In this document: piece by piece, positions 32,484 to 44,800 of the stretch | How positions within the stretch are numbered: the stretch's first letter is position 1 | Layout: each line of letters begins with the position of its first letter | NCBI GenBank assembly: GCA_907165135.1 | Contig: OU015568.1 | Span: 2,426,501-2,490,500 of the forward strand | DNA length: 64,000 nucleotides | Source of the DNA: Oikopleura dioica | Taxonomy: Eukaryota; Chordata; Appendicularia; Copelata; Oikopleuridae | Direction of reading: 5' to 3' | Notes under the pieces: model-generated | What the model was told of the DNA's origin: nothing | Databases searched by the model: none | The model's input: the letters and a program-made list of their open reading frames with translations, nothing else | Position numbers and translations under genes: made by a program

Positions 32484-33139
32484 TGAAGAAGGCGAGGCGC
32501 ACGCAATATGCGCAGCAAAAGCATAAGCCGGCTCGTAGGGGATGAAACTCGAGAAGTGAGCGACTGGTAATGGAAAAGATTAAACGCCCAGTCGGATTTA
32601 TAATGAATGTACATTGTTCATTATTCTGTATTTTCTTTACCTACTGTCAGATCGTCCATGGGATCAGCGGAAAGGGATATTGAAAGGGTAAACAATTACG
32701 ACGGTGAAGGTAAGTTCAATGTCGGATATTTCAGATTTGCGCATTTAAAATGCGGCATTTTCTATACGAATGCGAATTTGGAAGTATGAACTTTCATCTA
32801 AATAGTGATATTAAAAAGCAGACATTGATAAAGTTTCTTAACATTTTTCCGCTTCGGTTTTTACCAAAAATAAAGGTGTCAACAGTCAAAATTATGCTCC
32901 AAGAAATTCATTGAAATTGGAGCTTCCACGCCTTTTTTTATTATCACTTTAAACTTATATGTATTGTGTTATTTATATGCTTTAATGTTTAATTTGAAAT
33001 TTTCTATTTCCGAAATAACTCAAGCGCAAATGTCTAAAACTTCGATTCTCATACATATACCTATCTGCTAGCAATCACGCAATCAAACAATCAATGCACC
33101 TTGTATTTTGTACAAATTATTTTATTACATCTTTATTCG

Positions 33140-35003
33140 TTAGTCTATTTTCTTAGCCATCAGATGTTCCTGTATCTGTTCCATCGTTTCCTTTATTTCG
33201 CCGAAAGAATTAAAATTCGAAGCAGACGAGCAGTCCATCGAAAGGTGCTGATTGAAGCTTGACATGATGGTTTCCATTGACGTTAATCGCCGGACACTTA
33301 ATACATATTTTAAGCAGAAACATAAAGCCTTTTAAATCAGCCTGAACATCATGGAATTAGCTTAAATTCGTCTGTGGTCTGTACCTTAGTCCTCTGTGCA
33401 GACAGGGATCCGTTTCAATCTCCGTCCCTGCCGACTCAGGAACATCAGGGAACAGATCATTCTCAAGCACCCTCAGTCCCAGGCAAACTTCCCCCAGCGG
33501 CTTCATTTCTAGTTGCATTCTTTCAAAAGCAAGGCCGAAATTCATGCTTGAATCGGGATAGCTTGCGTATTGCTGAGCATTGAGGAGACTTGATATTCGA
33601 TTAAGGGCATCAAAAGACATGATAATGAAGGATTTCTCGGCTGAAAGTTTTCTTTAAAAAGAATTGAAAATAGTCAACTTACGAATGATTTTAGGGAAAT
33701 CAGTGAAAGTATATTCCTTGCGCATTTCGTCGGGTATAAAACCGATGTCAAACGGGTCATCCGATTCTGCCCATCCTTGTATCGGACACGCGCCTATGAA
33801 TTCATGGTCAGTTATCTGATCGAGTCGCCATTCTAGCTGCTTTGGAAAGAGAACAACGTCCACATCGACAATTATGATTTTGTCGCCATTAAAATTGCCT
33901 CGCAAAAAACTGAAGTTGACCCTCAAATATGTAGAATAATCATTAAATATGGCATAAACTATTAACTGATAACTATCAAAACTTTTGATTCAAAATTATA
34001 TCAAAGAGAGTCCGATCCTTAATGCCACCTTATCAACGATAGGAGTATTGTACTCTCTTGAAAGCACTGGCACTTGTAGCACGTCATTTATCAGCGTATC
34101 TTCAAACGCGCCAATGGTTATTACGTGGAAAACGCAGATATCGTACTTCGAGGGCCAGTACTTTTGATTGCCCCAGCTATCGCGGACTTCATTGCGCTTT
34201 GCGTGATCACGCGCGGCGGATCTGACCAAAATGGCGAGATTCGAAGTTGGTGAGCAAGGATAGGGAACTTCAAATGGAACGATTTCTCCTCGACGACGAA
34301 AATTTGACCAAATGTTTAATCTTTCTGCTTTTCCGGTGAAAGAGAGTCGGTCTTGTTTCACCGTGCTTTAAAGAGTTCAAGAAAGTTTGAAAAAATTTTA
34401 AGCAGAAAAAAGAAAGACTTGAACTTTTCCTGAACTGCGCCAATTCATGATGTTTTTCGACAAGTCTCGTAGCCCAAGTTTGCATCACTCCCGCCGGAAC
34501 AACATTTGGCTTGATTTGATGCACTTGCACTTGGTTGTTAACTTTTCCCTTCGGATCACAAGTGTAGCAAATGTCTTTTCCTTTGACATGCGAGTTGTCG
34601 AGTCTCATGCCAAAATTCTCTCCATGATTTGCTTCTCGCACTGTGAAATCTTCGAGAGGAATCTTATGCTAAAAATTTTGCTTACAAATTGATTAAACCT
34701 TAACTTGCCTGGACAATTTTGCCATTCAATTTGTCCCTAGATTCTTTCTGTATTTTCGAGTTTGCAATCATATAAACCTCGTTCTCGGGATCGTCGATCT
34801 TTTCATTTAAAGAAGGTCTGTTGAAGCTCTTCCAGTTATCCGATGATCTGTAATTTTGCGGCGCAAAGTCATTTTCATTTCGAATCAGATCTCAAAACTC
34901 AACTCAGAAAGCGATCCTTGTTTCTTTACTTACTTGAAAGATTTTTGAAGAGCAAGATAATCACGATGCAAAGAAGAAGACTGCTTTCTCTCAAATTCCT
35001 CAT
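33140..35003 (-). CDS. GT31-like (beta-1,3-galactosyltransferase-type) Golgi glycosyltransferase
   Basis: Exon 1 (34934-35003) encodes a short cytoplasmic tail and a signal anchor ('SSLLLCIVIILLFK'), as in type II Golgi enzymes. Further exons: 34709-34890, ~34440-34668, ~34030-34370, ~33683-33960, 33385-33640, 33140-33296. The GT31 signature is visible: 'NLAILVRSAARDHAKRNEVR' followed by DSWG, and later 'IIIVDVDVVLF', where the family has its DxD metal site (here DVD). The exon 2/3 intron (34669-34708, 40 nt) is GC-AG with the strong donor CAG|GCAAGT. The exon 3/4 join has two possible solutions, one GA-AG and one GT-AG with a weak acceptor. The last exon encodes a Met/Glu-rich helical tail rather than a catalytic motif. 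Donor and acceptor sugars are unknown. Confidence 0.72.
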
Positions 35004-35167
35004 CGTTTATATTTTGACTTTAAGAAACTCGATGCGGAATAAGATAAAAGTCCGGTCGGAAAATAACAATATTATCGGTCTTTAGGGCCGATCGGTTGTT
35101 TTATTGAAATTAGCAATTTCTTGATGTAGCAGAAGAAAGAAGCGACGTTTTAGTTTTGATATTGCAG

Positions 35168-35236
35168 GTGGGATTGTCTTCACTGGAGGCTTTCAGTCCA
35201 AGAAAGTCTTCGATGATGATGTTTTCAAATTTTAAA
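35168..35236 (+). pseudogene. Possible Kelch-like exon fragment
   Basis: After TTGCAG a short frame reads 'GIVFTGGFQSKKVFDDDV' and stops. The 'VFTGG' motif resembles a Kelch blade. No upstream exon was found, so this is either a relic or chance. Confidence 0.22.
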
Positions 35237-35242
35237 AGGTCA

Positions 35243-35267
35243 AGCATGCTTAGGGTTTTTCACGGAA
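35243..35267. repeat. 25-bp segment repeated inverted at 35933-35957
   Basis: The 25 bases match exactly the reverse complement of 35933-35957, which lies inside the proposed 3' exon of the SET gene. It reads 'SMLRVFHG' in both places. Confidence 0.7.
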
Positions 35268-35587
35268 CGGCGCGGCCCGCTCTGGGGTCCATCCACGAAT
35301 ATTAAAAGTCTTCTATTGAAGCAAAATTGATAATTCAAAAAATGAAACGTACTAATTCAAGGGAATAGATTCATAATATTGCATTTGTTTTTCTTTCGAA
35401 TGCAAGAATTCGCTGTAAGACGGTTTTTCTTACTCAATTTCGACTTTTGTATCTGAGTACATCAAAATACACTCTCTATTTTCAAATATGTAGGAAATAA
35501 GATGTTTAATTTTCAGCTCTCAAAATTTGGGATTTCGGAAACTTTCGGAAGGTGTTCAAATCGTCAGATAAGTGAGTGAAAGTGACT

Positions 35588-35640
35588 GCGCGCTAGTGCT
35601 TTACGCCGCTGCGCGGGACGCCCAAAAAGCATTAGCGCGC
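35588..35640. repeat. GC-rich hairpin
   Basis: Arm 35588-35602 (GCGCGCTAGTGCTTT) pairs with 35626-35640 with one mismatch, leaving a 23-nt GC-rich loop. Function unknown. Confidence 0.5.
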
Positions 35641-35792
35641 GCCATAATCCCAGCGGGTGGTTTCTATGACCTAGTATCCCAAATCTGATGCGAATTACAC
35701 CGTGTGATTTGCACAAACAATTTCCCGGAAGTGTCAAGCTTCGTATTTGAGATGAATTAGACGGATTTATATCACTCGGAACAACAAAACTG

Positions 35793-36067
35793 ATGAGATC
35801 TTTTTTTATCATCCTTATCATTATTGCACCACCACCAGGTCAGAATTTTTAATTATTTTCAGATATTTGAAATCAGCAGCTCAAGTAACACTTATTTTGA
35901 AATTTTCAGGCCCATTGAATGATATACCACTTTCCGTGAAAAACCCTAAGCATGCTGCCCTCATTTTTCTGGTGCCGGTCGATGAGGATCGAAAAAACGA
36001 CGGAATATGCACTCTCTCCGGTGACCTGAGCGATTCGCTTAGAAAGACGATCCAGGTCTGCGGATGA
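35793..36067 (+). CDS. Possible small secreted protein, antisense to the SET gene 3' part
   Basis: Exon 35793-35838 encodes 'MRSFFIILIIIAPPP', a good signal peptide, and a GT-AG intron in phase 1 leads to 35911. The frame continues 'GPLNDIPLSVKNPKHAALIF' to a stop at 36065-36067, or could splice at 36057 over a 48-nt intron. It overlaps the minus-strand exon of the SET gene. Both strands read open, and at most one reading may be real. Confidence 0.28.
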
Positions 36068-37297
36068 TTTTGTTCGTGTGATAAGATACTCGCGGGATTC
36101 TAGCTTTTCCATCGCGAAAACCATATCCAACCTGAAGGATGAAAAAATGGAAATACAAGCATTTATCTTACTGTGAGGTAAGAAAGTCGATATTTTTATC
36201 ATCGTAGATAGTCTTCTGAACAATATATTATTAAAATTCTGCAGCTTGGTTAGTCCCGCATGGTCTAGGGGTTAGGATTCCGGATTCTCACTCCGGCGGC
36301 CCGGGTTCGATTCCCGGTGCGGGAGGACTTTTTGAGTCATCGGCCCGAAGTACCGTTTTGAGCCGATGTCGGGCCATTTTTACCTTGATCCTTGCTAATT
36401 CTAGCTCAACTTGAAAATCCTCGGAGAAGGGAATGAAGCCGTAGAAGTTGTAAAGATCGAAATCTGTTTTCGAAGTCCCATAGTTGACAAAAAGTTCATG
36501 TCCTTTAGCGATTTTCGTTTTGGCGAAGATTTCAAACGCTGTCTTCTGTTGATTCCATCTGTATTCGCAGTTGAAGTCCTGGTGGTGGTTTATCAAATCG
36601 ATAGCTGGACAAAGGACGAAATCCGCAGAGTTTTCGACTTCAATCTTCATCCCTCCTTCGTCCTTACATCGTTCTGGAGAGCCACTAAAGCTCCGACTGA
36701 GAATAACTGAAAAGCACCAGTCTAATGTCTCCTTGTTGATTTCATTCCTTCAAAAATTTATGAAGGCCAAAGAAAATTGCTGTAGCTGTACTTGTTTTGA
36801 TGAAGGAAATTTGATGCTACTTTCAGCTTTTGTTTCAGACATTTGGAAGGTAATCTGACTTTAGCTGTGAGCAAATTGAGCTCCTTATCCTCGAGCATGA
36901 AAGGATTCCAGAGCTCATCGGGAATCGACTCCAAAAAAGCTCTCCACTTCGAATCGGGCTTTGAAAACTCAAGATAGATGGCAACGACGAGAAGGTCCGT
37001 CCCGTTGAGAGAGAATCTTTCTAGAATGAACTCAGTTATGAACCTTTCACGTGGTCAGAATTTACTGAGTTGAGAGACTGATTTATCGCTCTCGATGACG
37101 TGCTGCGCTTTTCTTGTCGTTAGCAAGGCGTTGATAGGCACACTGAAATACAGTTCATCCTTTATTATAGACGGGTTGGGAACATATCGCTACAGAAATA
37201 TGGTCAACCTGATGAGAAGCTCATTTTCTTCGATCGACGATTCGCAAAAGACCCCACGACCGAAATTTCCAGCGTCAAGTTTTATTTTTTCTGACAT
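35906..37297 (-). CDS. SET-domain protein methyltransferase, SETD3/4/6 (Rubisco LSMT) type
   Basis: Exons: 37209-37297, 37066-37142, 36821-37020, 36384-36731, and probably a 3' exon ending at 35906. The first four join in frame with GT-AG introns of 66, 45 and 89 nt. The split SET domain is clear: 'FGRGVFCESSIEENELLISV' at the N-terminus, then 'WCFSVILSRSF', 'DLINHH' and 'HELFVNYG' with 'FYGFIPF'. This arrangement is typical of lysine/histidine methyltransferases acting on non-histone substrates. The last exon ('MEKLESREYLITRTKSS...') would be the substrate-binding helical part; joining it needs a non-canonical GA donor, so it is tentative. A tRNA gene lies in that last intron on the other strand. 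Confidence 0.68.
36254..36325 (+). tRNA. tRNA-Glu (anticodon CTC)
   Basis: The acceptor stem TCCCGCA/TGCGGGA is perfect. The anticodon arm has stem CCGGA/TCCGG and loop TTCTCAC, with CTC at 36287-36289. The T-arm contains GGTTCGATTCC. The A box (TGGTCTAGGGGTTAGGA) and B box (GGTTCGATTCC) are intact. It is followed by a TTTTT pol III terminator at about 36328. It lies antisense within the last intron of the SET gene model; the antisense translation 'PAPGIEPGPP' explains the tail of an ORF there. Confidence 0.95.
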
Positions 37298-37961
37298 AAA
37301 AATACTTTTTCCTGGATCACCTTATTGACAATCGCCGATTTATTCTTTAGGGAGCGAGCATAAGAGACAATAAAGTCTGGTTAAACCGAAGCATTAGTAA
37401 TTTATAATTTATAAAGCGGCTTAAAATTTCTTTGTTTAGTTCGAATGTCTTGATGATCCAATAACTAAAAACTTCTCTGAGATTTTCAAAATGATCTTTC
37501 ATCTTTGAATTTGTTTAGTTATTTTTTTTGAAGACTGAACGAGGTGTGTCCTCTCAGAATATTTTTTGAAGTCTTTACTTGTTGAAAGATGGTGATTTCA
37601 AAGCTAGAACCAGCTTGCTTTCTCGAAAGTTTAAACAACAAGTGATGGGGATTGATTGCGATAAGCAGAGTCTTATTGTCTGCTTACTGTCTTTCTGTGG
37701 CTTTGTTTCCGTGCTAGATTTATAACATCCGTCGACTAACATTTTGAAAAACTAATTCTTTACTCTATCTTTCAAAAATAATCAAAAAATGAAAATCTAG
37801 CTTCCTCTTTGACTAATCTTTGATCTTTTATGTTCAATAAGTTGCTATCTTTCTTATCATAGAACGCATCTCAAACTTATCATCTGGAGGAAATGAGTTC
37901 TTTCATCATGAATCATGATTGATTACAGCTGTTGTTCTTGCGCCACCTTTTCTCAATCCTC

Positions 37962-37968
37962 ATATAAG
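37962..37968 (+). promoter_or_regulatory. TATA box (ATATAAG) of the 170-aa protein gene
   Basis: ATATAAG lies about 60 nt upstream of ATG 38023. Several GATAAG/CTTATC (GATA-type) motifs lie in the 350 bp upstream (for example near 37659, 37853 and 37877). Confidence 0.45.
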
Positions 37969-38022
37969 TGGTCGACTGAGATTTTTCATTCAGAACAAAT
38001 AGAAATTTAAAAATCACCAACA

Positions 38023-38535
38023 ATGTGCATCAACTGCAAAGGAACTCCATTTCAAACGAAATTCGGCAGATGCAAACTTCAATATTCCAACCTCGGCAAA
38101 ACTGTCGTCCCCGGTCTTGGAATCGTCTCTGTCCTTGCCATATCCGAGATCGGTTCCCGAGTCGTCCACACTTTCTACGACACCGGTTTTCTTGAAGAAG
38201 CTTTTCTTAAAAATGGTGCTCTGACAACTGCTCAAGCGGACGCGATTTTGAACCTCATGAACGAAGATCACGATCAAGAAGTCGAAAAATTAGCGATCAA
38301 CCTCGCCCGCGCCGAACTGAAGCGAAAACTGGAAGTGCCAAAGAAAATCAAGCTGTCATCAAAGCCGAAGAAACCTCTCACTGACGAAGAACTCATCAAG
38401 CTTTTTGGAGAAGCTGACGAACCATCAGCTCAGGCTCCTCAAAAGAAGCGAGCGAAGAAAATCAACAAGAAAAAGCCGAATCAAGGAAAAGCACCAAATG
38501 CGATTCGAAAGACGAAGAAACCTGCTCGACTCTAA
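38023..38535 (+). CDS. Unrecognised 170-aa protein with basic C-terminus (single exon)
   Basis: Residues 1-60 contain three Cys and a hydrophobic segment ('VVPGLGIVSVLAISEIG'). Residues 60-110 look helical. The last 60 residues are Lys/Pro-rich ('KKIKLSSKPKKP', 'KKRAKKINKKKPNQG'), resembling a nucleic-acid-binding or nuclear-localisation tail. No signal peptide is seen. A TATA box lies upstream and an AATAAA follows the stop at about 38573. I know no family for it. Confidence 0.7.
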   Translation: MCINCKGTPFQTKFGRCKLQYSNLGKTVVPGLGIVSVLAISEIGSRVVHTFYDTGFLEEAFLKNGALTTAQADAILNLMNEDHDQEVEKLAINLARAELKRKLEVPKKIKLSSKPKKPLTDEELIKLFGEADEPSAQAPQKKRAKKINKKKPNQGKAPNAIRKTKKPARL

Positions 38536-38811
38536 TTTTTCAAACTTTACTGCCATTTCTGATATTTCTGCAAATAAAAATTAAGAAAATTATTCAAGAA
38601 AGGGATAGTAAATGCAAGCATAGTCAGGATTCGACAAGACGAATACTGACTTAAAAATCTTTTTATTTAATTATTTTATTATTTTGATATATATATTTAT
38701 AATTTACAAGATGCAGCAGAGAAATGTTGCATTAAATAAAATAGATTTTTTTATACAAATATAATTTGTTGAGTATAAAAATAAAATTTAGAAGCGAGAA
38801 GCTTCTTTCTT

Positions 38812-41800
38812 TTAGTCGTCCAGCGAGCAGAGTGCGCAGACACCTCGTTTGACCCAGTGAGCTTGAGGGAGGTCTGAAAAGAAGAAACGGTTAAGGGGGA
38901 GTCGTATTGGATTACGAGTTACCTGATTTGAGCTTGAGGAAGAGGACGAAGTTGGTAGAGTGACCGGTCGTGGAGAGGGTACCCTAAAGTTGATGATTAT
39001 AAAAAGCAGCGGTAGTTTAAATCTCACCTTTCGTTCTGATGTCTTGTAAGTCGGGCACTCGTAGCATCCGTCCATGGAAATCTCGACCTTCTTCATCGGC
39101 TTGAACCAAATGATGGGCATCGATTCGAAAAGGATCTTGTGATGGGATTCGACCAGAGATCCGCGCTCACGGTCCCATCGGGCTCCTTCGAGGTAAACAC
39201 CGGCGCAGTAGACACCATCGTCTGGCTGTGGAAGGGGGTTTGACCAGAACTGTTTTGGGAATCCTGTTTTTCGGAAATTTTAATTTAGCAACTTTCAAAA
39301 AACAAAAAAAAAATAATCAAGAAGGGTGAAAATTTCTAAAATTTCAAAGAATCATGATTTTGAAATTGAATCAATTGAGAATCATGCGATTTGATGAGAA
39401 CGAAATAAGAAAGATAATTTCTTATTCTTAAAAAATGATTTTCGTGATTTTGGTAGTCATGCTTTTTTGGCAAACCTCCCGGCAGGTCGGCTGTGTCCTT
39501 TGGAAGGACTTCAAAGTCGAACTCGACGGCGTCGATAGGGATGGTGTATCGTCGGGCAAAGTTCTGTCTTGCACCAGTCAAGAAAGCCTTGAAAAGGGAT
39601 GAGGATATATTTTGAGAATTATTATTTTACCTGAGTGAAGTAGAAACCAGAGAGCCAGAAGACAGTTGGCTTGCCGTTTTCGTACCATTCTTGGAAGAAG
39701 TTCAATCTGAAAAACAATTCTTGAGCTTGATTTTCGAAGAGAAAAAAGTTTACCTGGCGAGGAAATCGGTGATGTATCCAGCAAGAGGCTTGAGCGAGGG
39801 ATAGGATCGTTTCATCCAAGCATCGGGGACTTTACCAATGAGCAGAGCTCGGGCGATATTTTCTAACTCGGCGTTCATGACAATGAAACCGGCGATGGCT
39901 TTCTTCATGTTGATGAGGGAGATTCGGATGGTGCGGAGCAAGTTGTTGAATCGCTCCATTTCTTGGACGAGGACAGTGTTCATGGACTCGTTGTACTCGA
40001 CGGGGAATCGCTTCATTGCCGCGTCCAAGTCGAAATCGGCCGGCAGTTTGCCGAGGATATCGTTGACGATATCGCTGAGGGCTTCGTCCGAGCCACCGCC
40101 GCCTCCACCGCCAGCAGTAGCACCAGTGGTGAGGAGAATCGAGTCAAAGACCATCTTCGTTTCTTGCAATTCCTTGGTGATGTTGACGTTGTCGTGCATT
40201 CCGAAGATCTCGGGAACTTGCTCGGGAATCGTTCGGATGAACTCGAGGTAGTGATCGTAGTCGCCATCTGGTGGAATGTGGAAGAGACCGGAAGGACAGA
40301 GCTTGTGCTGGTTCTGGTGAACGACTTCGCGGGAGTAGAAGATTCGGAGGAGATCCATCAGCAATCTTCGATCCTTGTCGTCAGTAACTCGACCACCGTA
40401 GTTACACTCACCTGTGAGGTAAGTAATCGCCTCGTATGGAATTTCTTCGTACTGATTCATGAAGATCTGCAGCTGACGCACAGAAATTCGCATATCAGAC
40501 TCGTTGAATCCATAGGCGATATTCCAACCGATTGGACCAAACTTTCTTCGCTCCTGGACAAGAGCGTGGAAGAAACAAAGAGAGAAAAGCAGTCGGGTGA
40601 AGGCGGATTGTTTTTCTTCGGCAACACCAGCAAAGAAAACAGGATCAGAGATTGGATCGGCCAGGTAAGAAGCGAGAATGTTGTTCTTGAGACCAGTGGG
40701 AGGCTCATTTGTCATTTTGACGGAGTTCTGAAGGACCGAAACGGGGAATTTGTCGGATGGGTAAGAAGTAAGCCAGAGTCGGAAATCGGGGTGAATGTTC
40801 TCGGGGTTCATCTCTTCGCAAAGACGCTCCATCGCGGGCATCCATGAGACTGCCAAGTGACAGTTCTGAAGACAGACCCAGGAGCCATTCTCCATCGCAG
40901 CCTTGATCATTCGCATGGCAATTGGACCCTGTCCCTGACCAAGCGAGATAGCGCCGAATTTATCTCCATCCATGGACATTTGGGAGGCAAATTTGAGTAG
41001 AGCCGCCATAGGATCGGCACCAGGGGAAAGAACGAAAACAATTGGTGAATCGCAAGAGGAATCGTTGAAAGATCCGTGCAGATCGAAAGGTGGTGGGGAG
41101 ACAAAGATGTTTCCGAGCTTTTCGCTGATGAACTTTGACATGGCGGGAATGGCCTTGTCAGGTCGGAGACATCGAACGATGATCATTTTCTGCATTGGGG
41201 TGAGTTTCTCATTCCAGGGCGCGGGGTACTCGACATTGAAGGGAGTAGCGGAATCGTAAACGGCCTTCCATGACTCACAATCGGATGTGAACGAGCTTAG
41301 GAAGCCAGTAAACTGAGACAAATCAGACATACGGCAGATTTCGTCCCAGCTCTTGTCGGAGAGCCAGCCGGAGGACGGATTGGCCTTGGTGTTTTCCAAA
41401 CCGACACCGCCAGTGAGGAAGAACATAAGCTCTTCGTTGGTGAGTTCATTCTTTGACTTGAGGATGTTAGTGCAGAGAATGAAGGAGAAAAGAAGTTTGT
41501 CCTTTTCGAAAAGCGATCGGCAGACGTTACAGTACAAACTGTAAGTGAAGAAGTCCTTGAGGTAGCGAAGACGCTTCTCCAAGTTCTTGGTCTTGTTAGA
41601 ATCTTTGATGGCTCGAACATAGAGATTTACGAACCATTCAAGTGAGTACTGGTACATAGGATCGATGTTGGGCAACTCGGTGAGTGAGAAGAAGAGAACG
41701 GACGAGTGGAAGGCCACTGGTCGGTATCCTTCTCGAGATTCCTTGATCTTAACTTCGGTTTCTTCGGCGATCTTCTGTTTCTTTTCGATTTCGTTAGAAA

Positions 41801-44800
41801 TGACCTTGGCTTCGTCGAGGACGGCGATGGCACCTTCATCTTCGAGAATGTTTCCTTCTGAAGCAGAAAGAGTGTACAGAATTTTGTCCTCAATTTCTTT
41901 CAGCGCCTTTTTATTTGCAGCAGATTGAAGAATGAGCTGCTGTCGCTCTTCTTCGAGCTCAGGTCGTTCTTTCGCGACGACGATACCGAGAAGCTGATCT
42001 TCAAGACCATCGGGAGTGATCATGAAGTTCAGAAGGGAGACTTTCGTGGCAAGCTCAGGGAGATAGTGAGGATTTCGAAGCTTTGTTGTGATGTAAAACT
42101 TGAACTCGGAGGAGTACTCAATGACGGACTCACCAAGTTTGATCATATCAACACCAGCTTGTCGGAAAACTTGCTTCAAGAGCAAAGGCTCGAGCGAAGG
42201 ATCGAGTTCTTCACCAACGTTTTCAAGGAGAACGGGCGTACCGAATTGGATAGAGTTTTCAAGCGTTCGCATGAAGTTTCCGTCGGTAAGTTTGATGATT
42301 TCGATACCGTTTTCCTTCTCCATATTTCGGATCCACTTGTTAGCCTGTCCCTGAGGATCGATCAAGAGTGGCCATCGACGGGAGTTGTCAATGATGACAC
42401 CATTGTCGCAGGAGAAGCTATCAGTGGGCAAGCCATTGATGTTATTTTCTCGGATCTTGATTGGGTCACCGAGAACGTTAGAGACGGAGAACTCTTTCGA
42501 GCATGTGATATTACGCTGAGTACACTCGTTCGACCAGTTGGCGATGATTCGTGTTCGGAAAGAAGCGACGAATGGACCAAGATAGGCGACAACACCGGAA
42601 GAAATGAGGACATCACCAGTGAGATTGTCGTACTGCTGCTGGAGTCGTTCAGCTGCTTCACCCCATCGAGTCTTTTCACCACCGAGACCGCCAATAAGCT
42701 TGTTGGCTCGGATGAGTTTCTTTTCACAAAGATCGACCTGGAATTCGAGCTGCTGTTTCTTGTCAGTAGCAGCCTGGAAATCAGCGTTAAGCTTGGCAAG
42801 TCGGTCCTGGACCTCCTTGAGTTCAGCCTGCTTGGTAGCAAGAAGAGCCATGGTTTCCTTGAGAGAAGCTTCGGCGACGGCGAGAGCGGCCTTTTTGGGA
42901 GCGACGACCTTGGCAACTCGATCGTAGATTTCCATAGCCAGTACCCACTTACAGAGACCCTCAGCGGCTGATGAGGATTTCTTGGCGTTCTCTGGGGTGA
43001 AATCAGGATTGGGCTTGTAGTCGGCTCGGATTTTCTTCATGACGGCTTCGGGAATGTTGTCCTTATCGTAAGATTTGAGTCGGGCGAGGAAACCAAGATC
43101 GGAAAGAAGCTTCTTCGAGGGGCCCCAGTAATCGTTGACCTTCTTGGTACCACCGTTTGGATCGTTGATCTTGTCGGGTTTCACTTCCAACATAATACAC
43201 ACACCTTCCATGACAAGCTTGACACCAGCGGGTGGATTGGACATAGTCTTGATGACACCAATATCAGCTGGTTTAATAGTGTCGAGGGCTTTCAGGGCGG
43301 ATTCAAGTGCGGGGATAGCTTCAGCAAGCTCTTCCTCACATTCCTGTTTCATCGCAGCGGATTTTTGCGCCTCAGCGTTCGCCTCGGCTTCATCTTTCAA
43401 GACAACAACAGTCTTTGCCTCTACCTCAGCGGTTTCAACTGTGATGACTTCCATAAGCTCAGCGTTTTCTTTCGAAGCGATGACGAGCTGCGGCTGGAGA
43501 TCTTCAAGCTCTTTCTGCATAGTAGCGACCTGCTCTTCTGCAAAAGCGAGTTTTTCGAGACCGACGACGTATCGATTTCGAGCCTTAAGGACAATATCTC
43601 GCTGGTTTCCAAGAAGATTCTTGAAAGAAGCGATCAATTCCAAATACGAGATTGGAGTCACATAGTTGTGTCGACCAAGTTCGCGGAGATAGTCATGTGA
43701 CAGTTCTCGAGCAGAGACGTGGAAGTGCTTGCAAATCGGGATGATTTCTTTTCGCTCGTGAGCGGAGAGCTCAACTTCTTCGAGGAAGTGGTTGGCGACT
43801 CGCTCGAGGGCTTCTTCGGGCCAGGCCTTGAACCAATCGATAGTACAACAGTTGATAAGGGAGGGGAACTGTCGAAGACGCTCTCTGAAGGCATCACCAA
43901 TCGGCGAGAAAGCGATGATAATATGGAGATTTTCCTTGCATCGCTGGACGAAGAAGTTAAACATTTCAAGTGGAGAAAGATCAGCATCTTTTCCAAATCG
44001 CTGGGCGATAACTGGTCGGACGAGTTCGATGAGTTCTTGCTTCTCATCAGCTGCGTAGAGATTGGCAACTTCACCGGTGTTAAGAAGAGAATCGATGTCT
44101 TCGAGGAAAGACTCTTCTTTGATCTGCGAATCAGTGATGAGGAAGATCATTTTCTTACCAAGACCACCAGCGTTCTTGAGCAGAGCTTTGATATCATCTC
44201 GCCACTCTGGGACACCGTAGGTCTTCGAAATTTCAGGCTGGAAGGTGCTCATGCCAGCCATGAAGCCAGCAAGGCGGGTGAGAGACTGTCGACCGGAACC
44301 ACCGACACCAACAAGGAGGGCATTTCCACCAGGAGACTTCAGGACTCGACAGATTCGAGAAAGATGCTCGAGCACGTATCTGAAGATTACGAGGGAGAGC
44401 GGAGCCTTGTTAACAGCGTTGTACTCTTCAATCGATGTCTGGACGACTTCCTGGAATTCCGTGAGCGAAGTGATTTCTTTGTAAAGACGATCGTCGCCTT
44501 CAGCGCCGAGTTCCATGTAATCACCGAAAATGAGCGATCGACAATCTTCTTCAGAAACTGGTCGACCACCCTGTTTCAAGTGAGTGAAGACTTTATCGAA
44601 GTCTTTTGAGAAGTAAGTCTTTGTGACTTCCTTCAGCAGTTTGAAGAGCCAGGCACCGTCAGAATCATCGACAAGTCGATCGTAGAAGACTCGGAAGATT
44701 TCGTGAACGAAGAGTCGAGTCATGTAGTCTTTGTCTGGCACAGTATCTTTCTTCACAACGAGACAACCCATAATGACACGGGAGAAATCTCGCAAGTTGA

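Noticed and set aside
36288-36383. ORF tail ending '...PAPGIEPGPPE'
   Set aside because: This is the antisense translation of the tRNA-Glu gene; the real exon ends at 36384.
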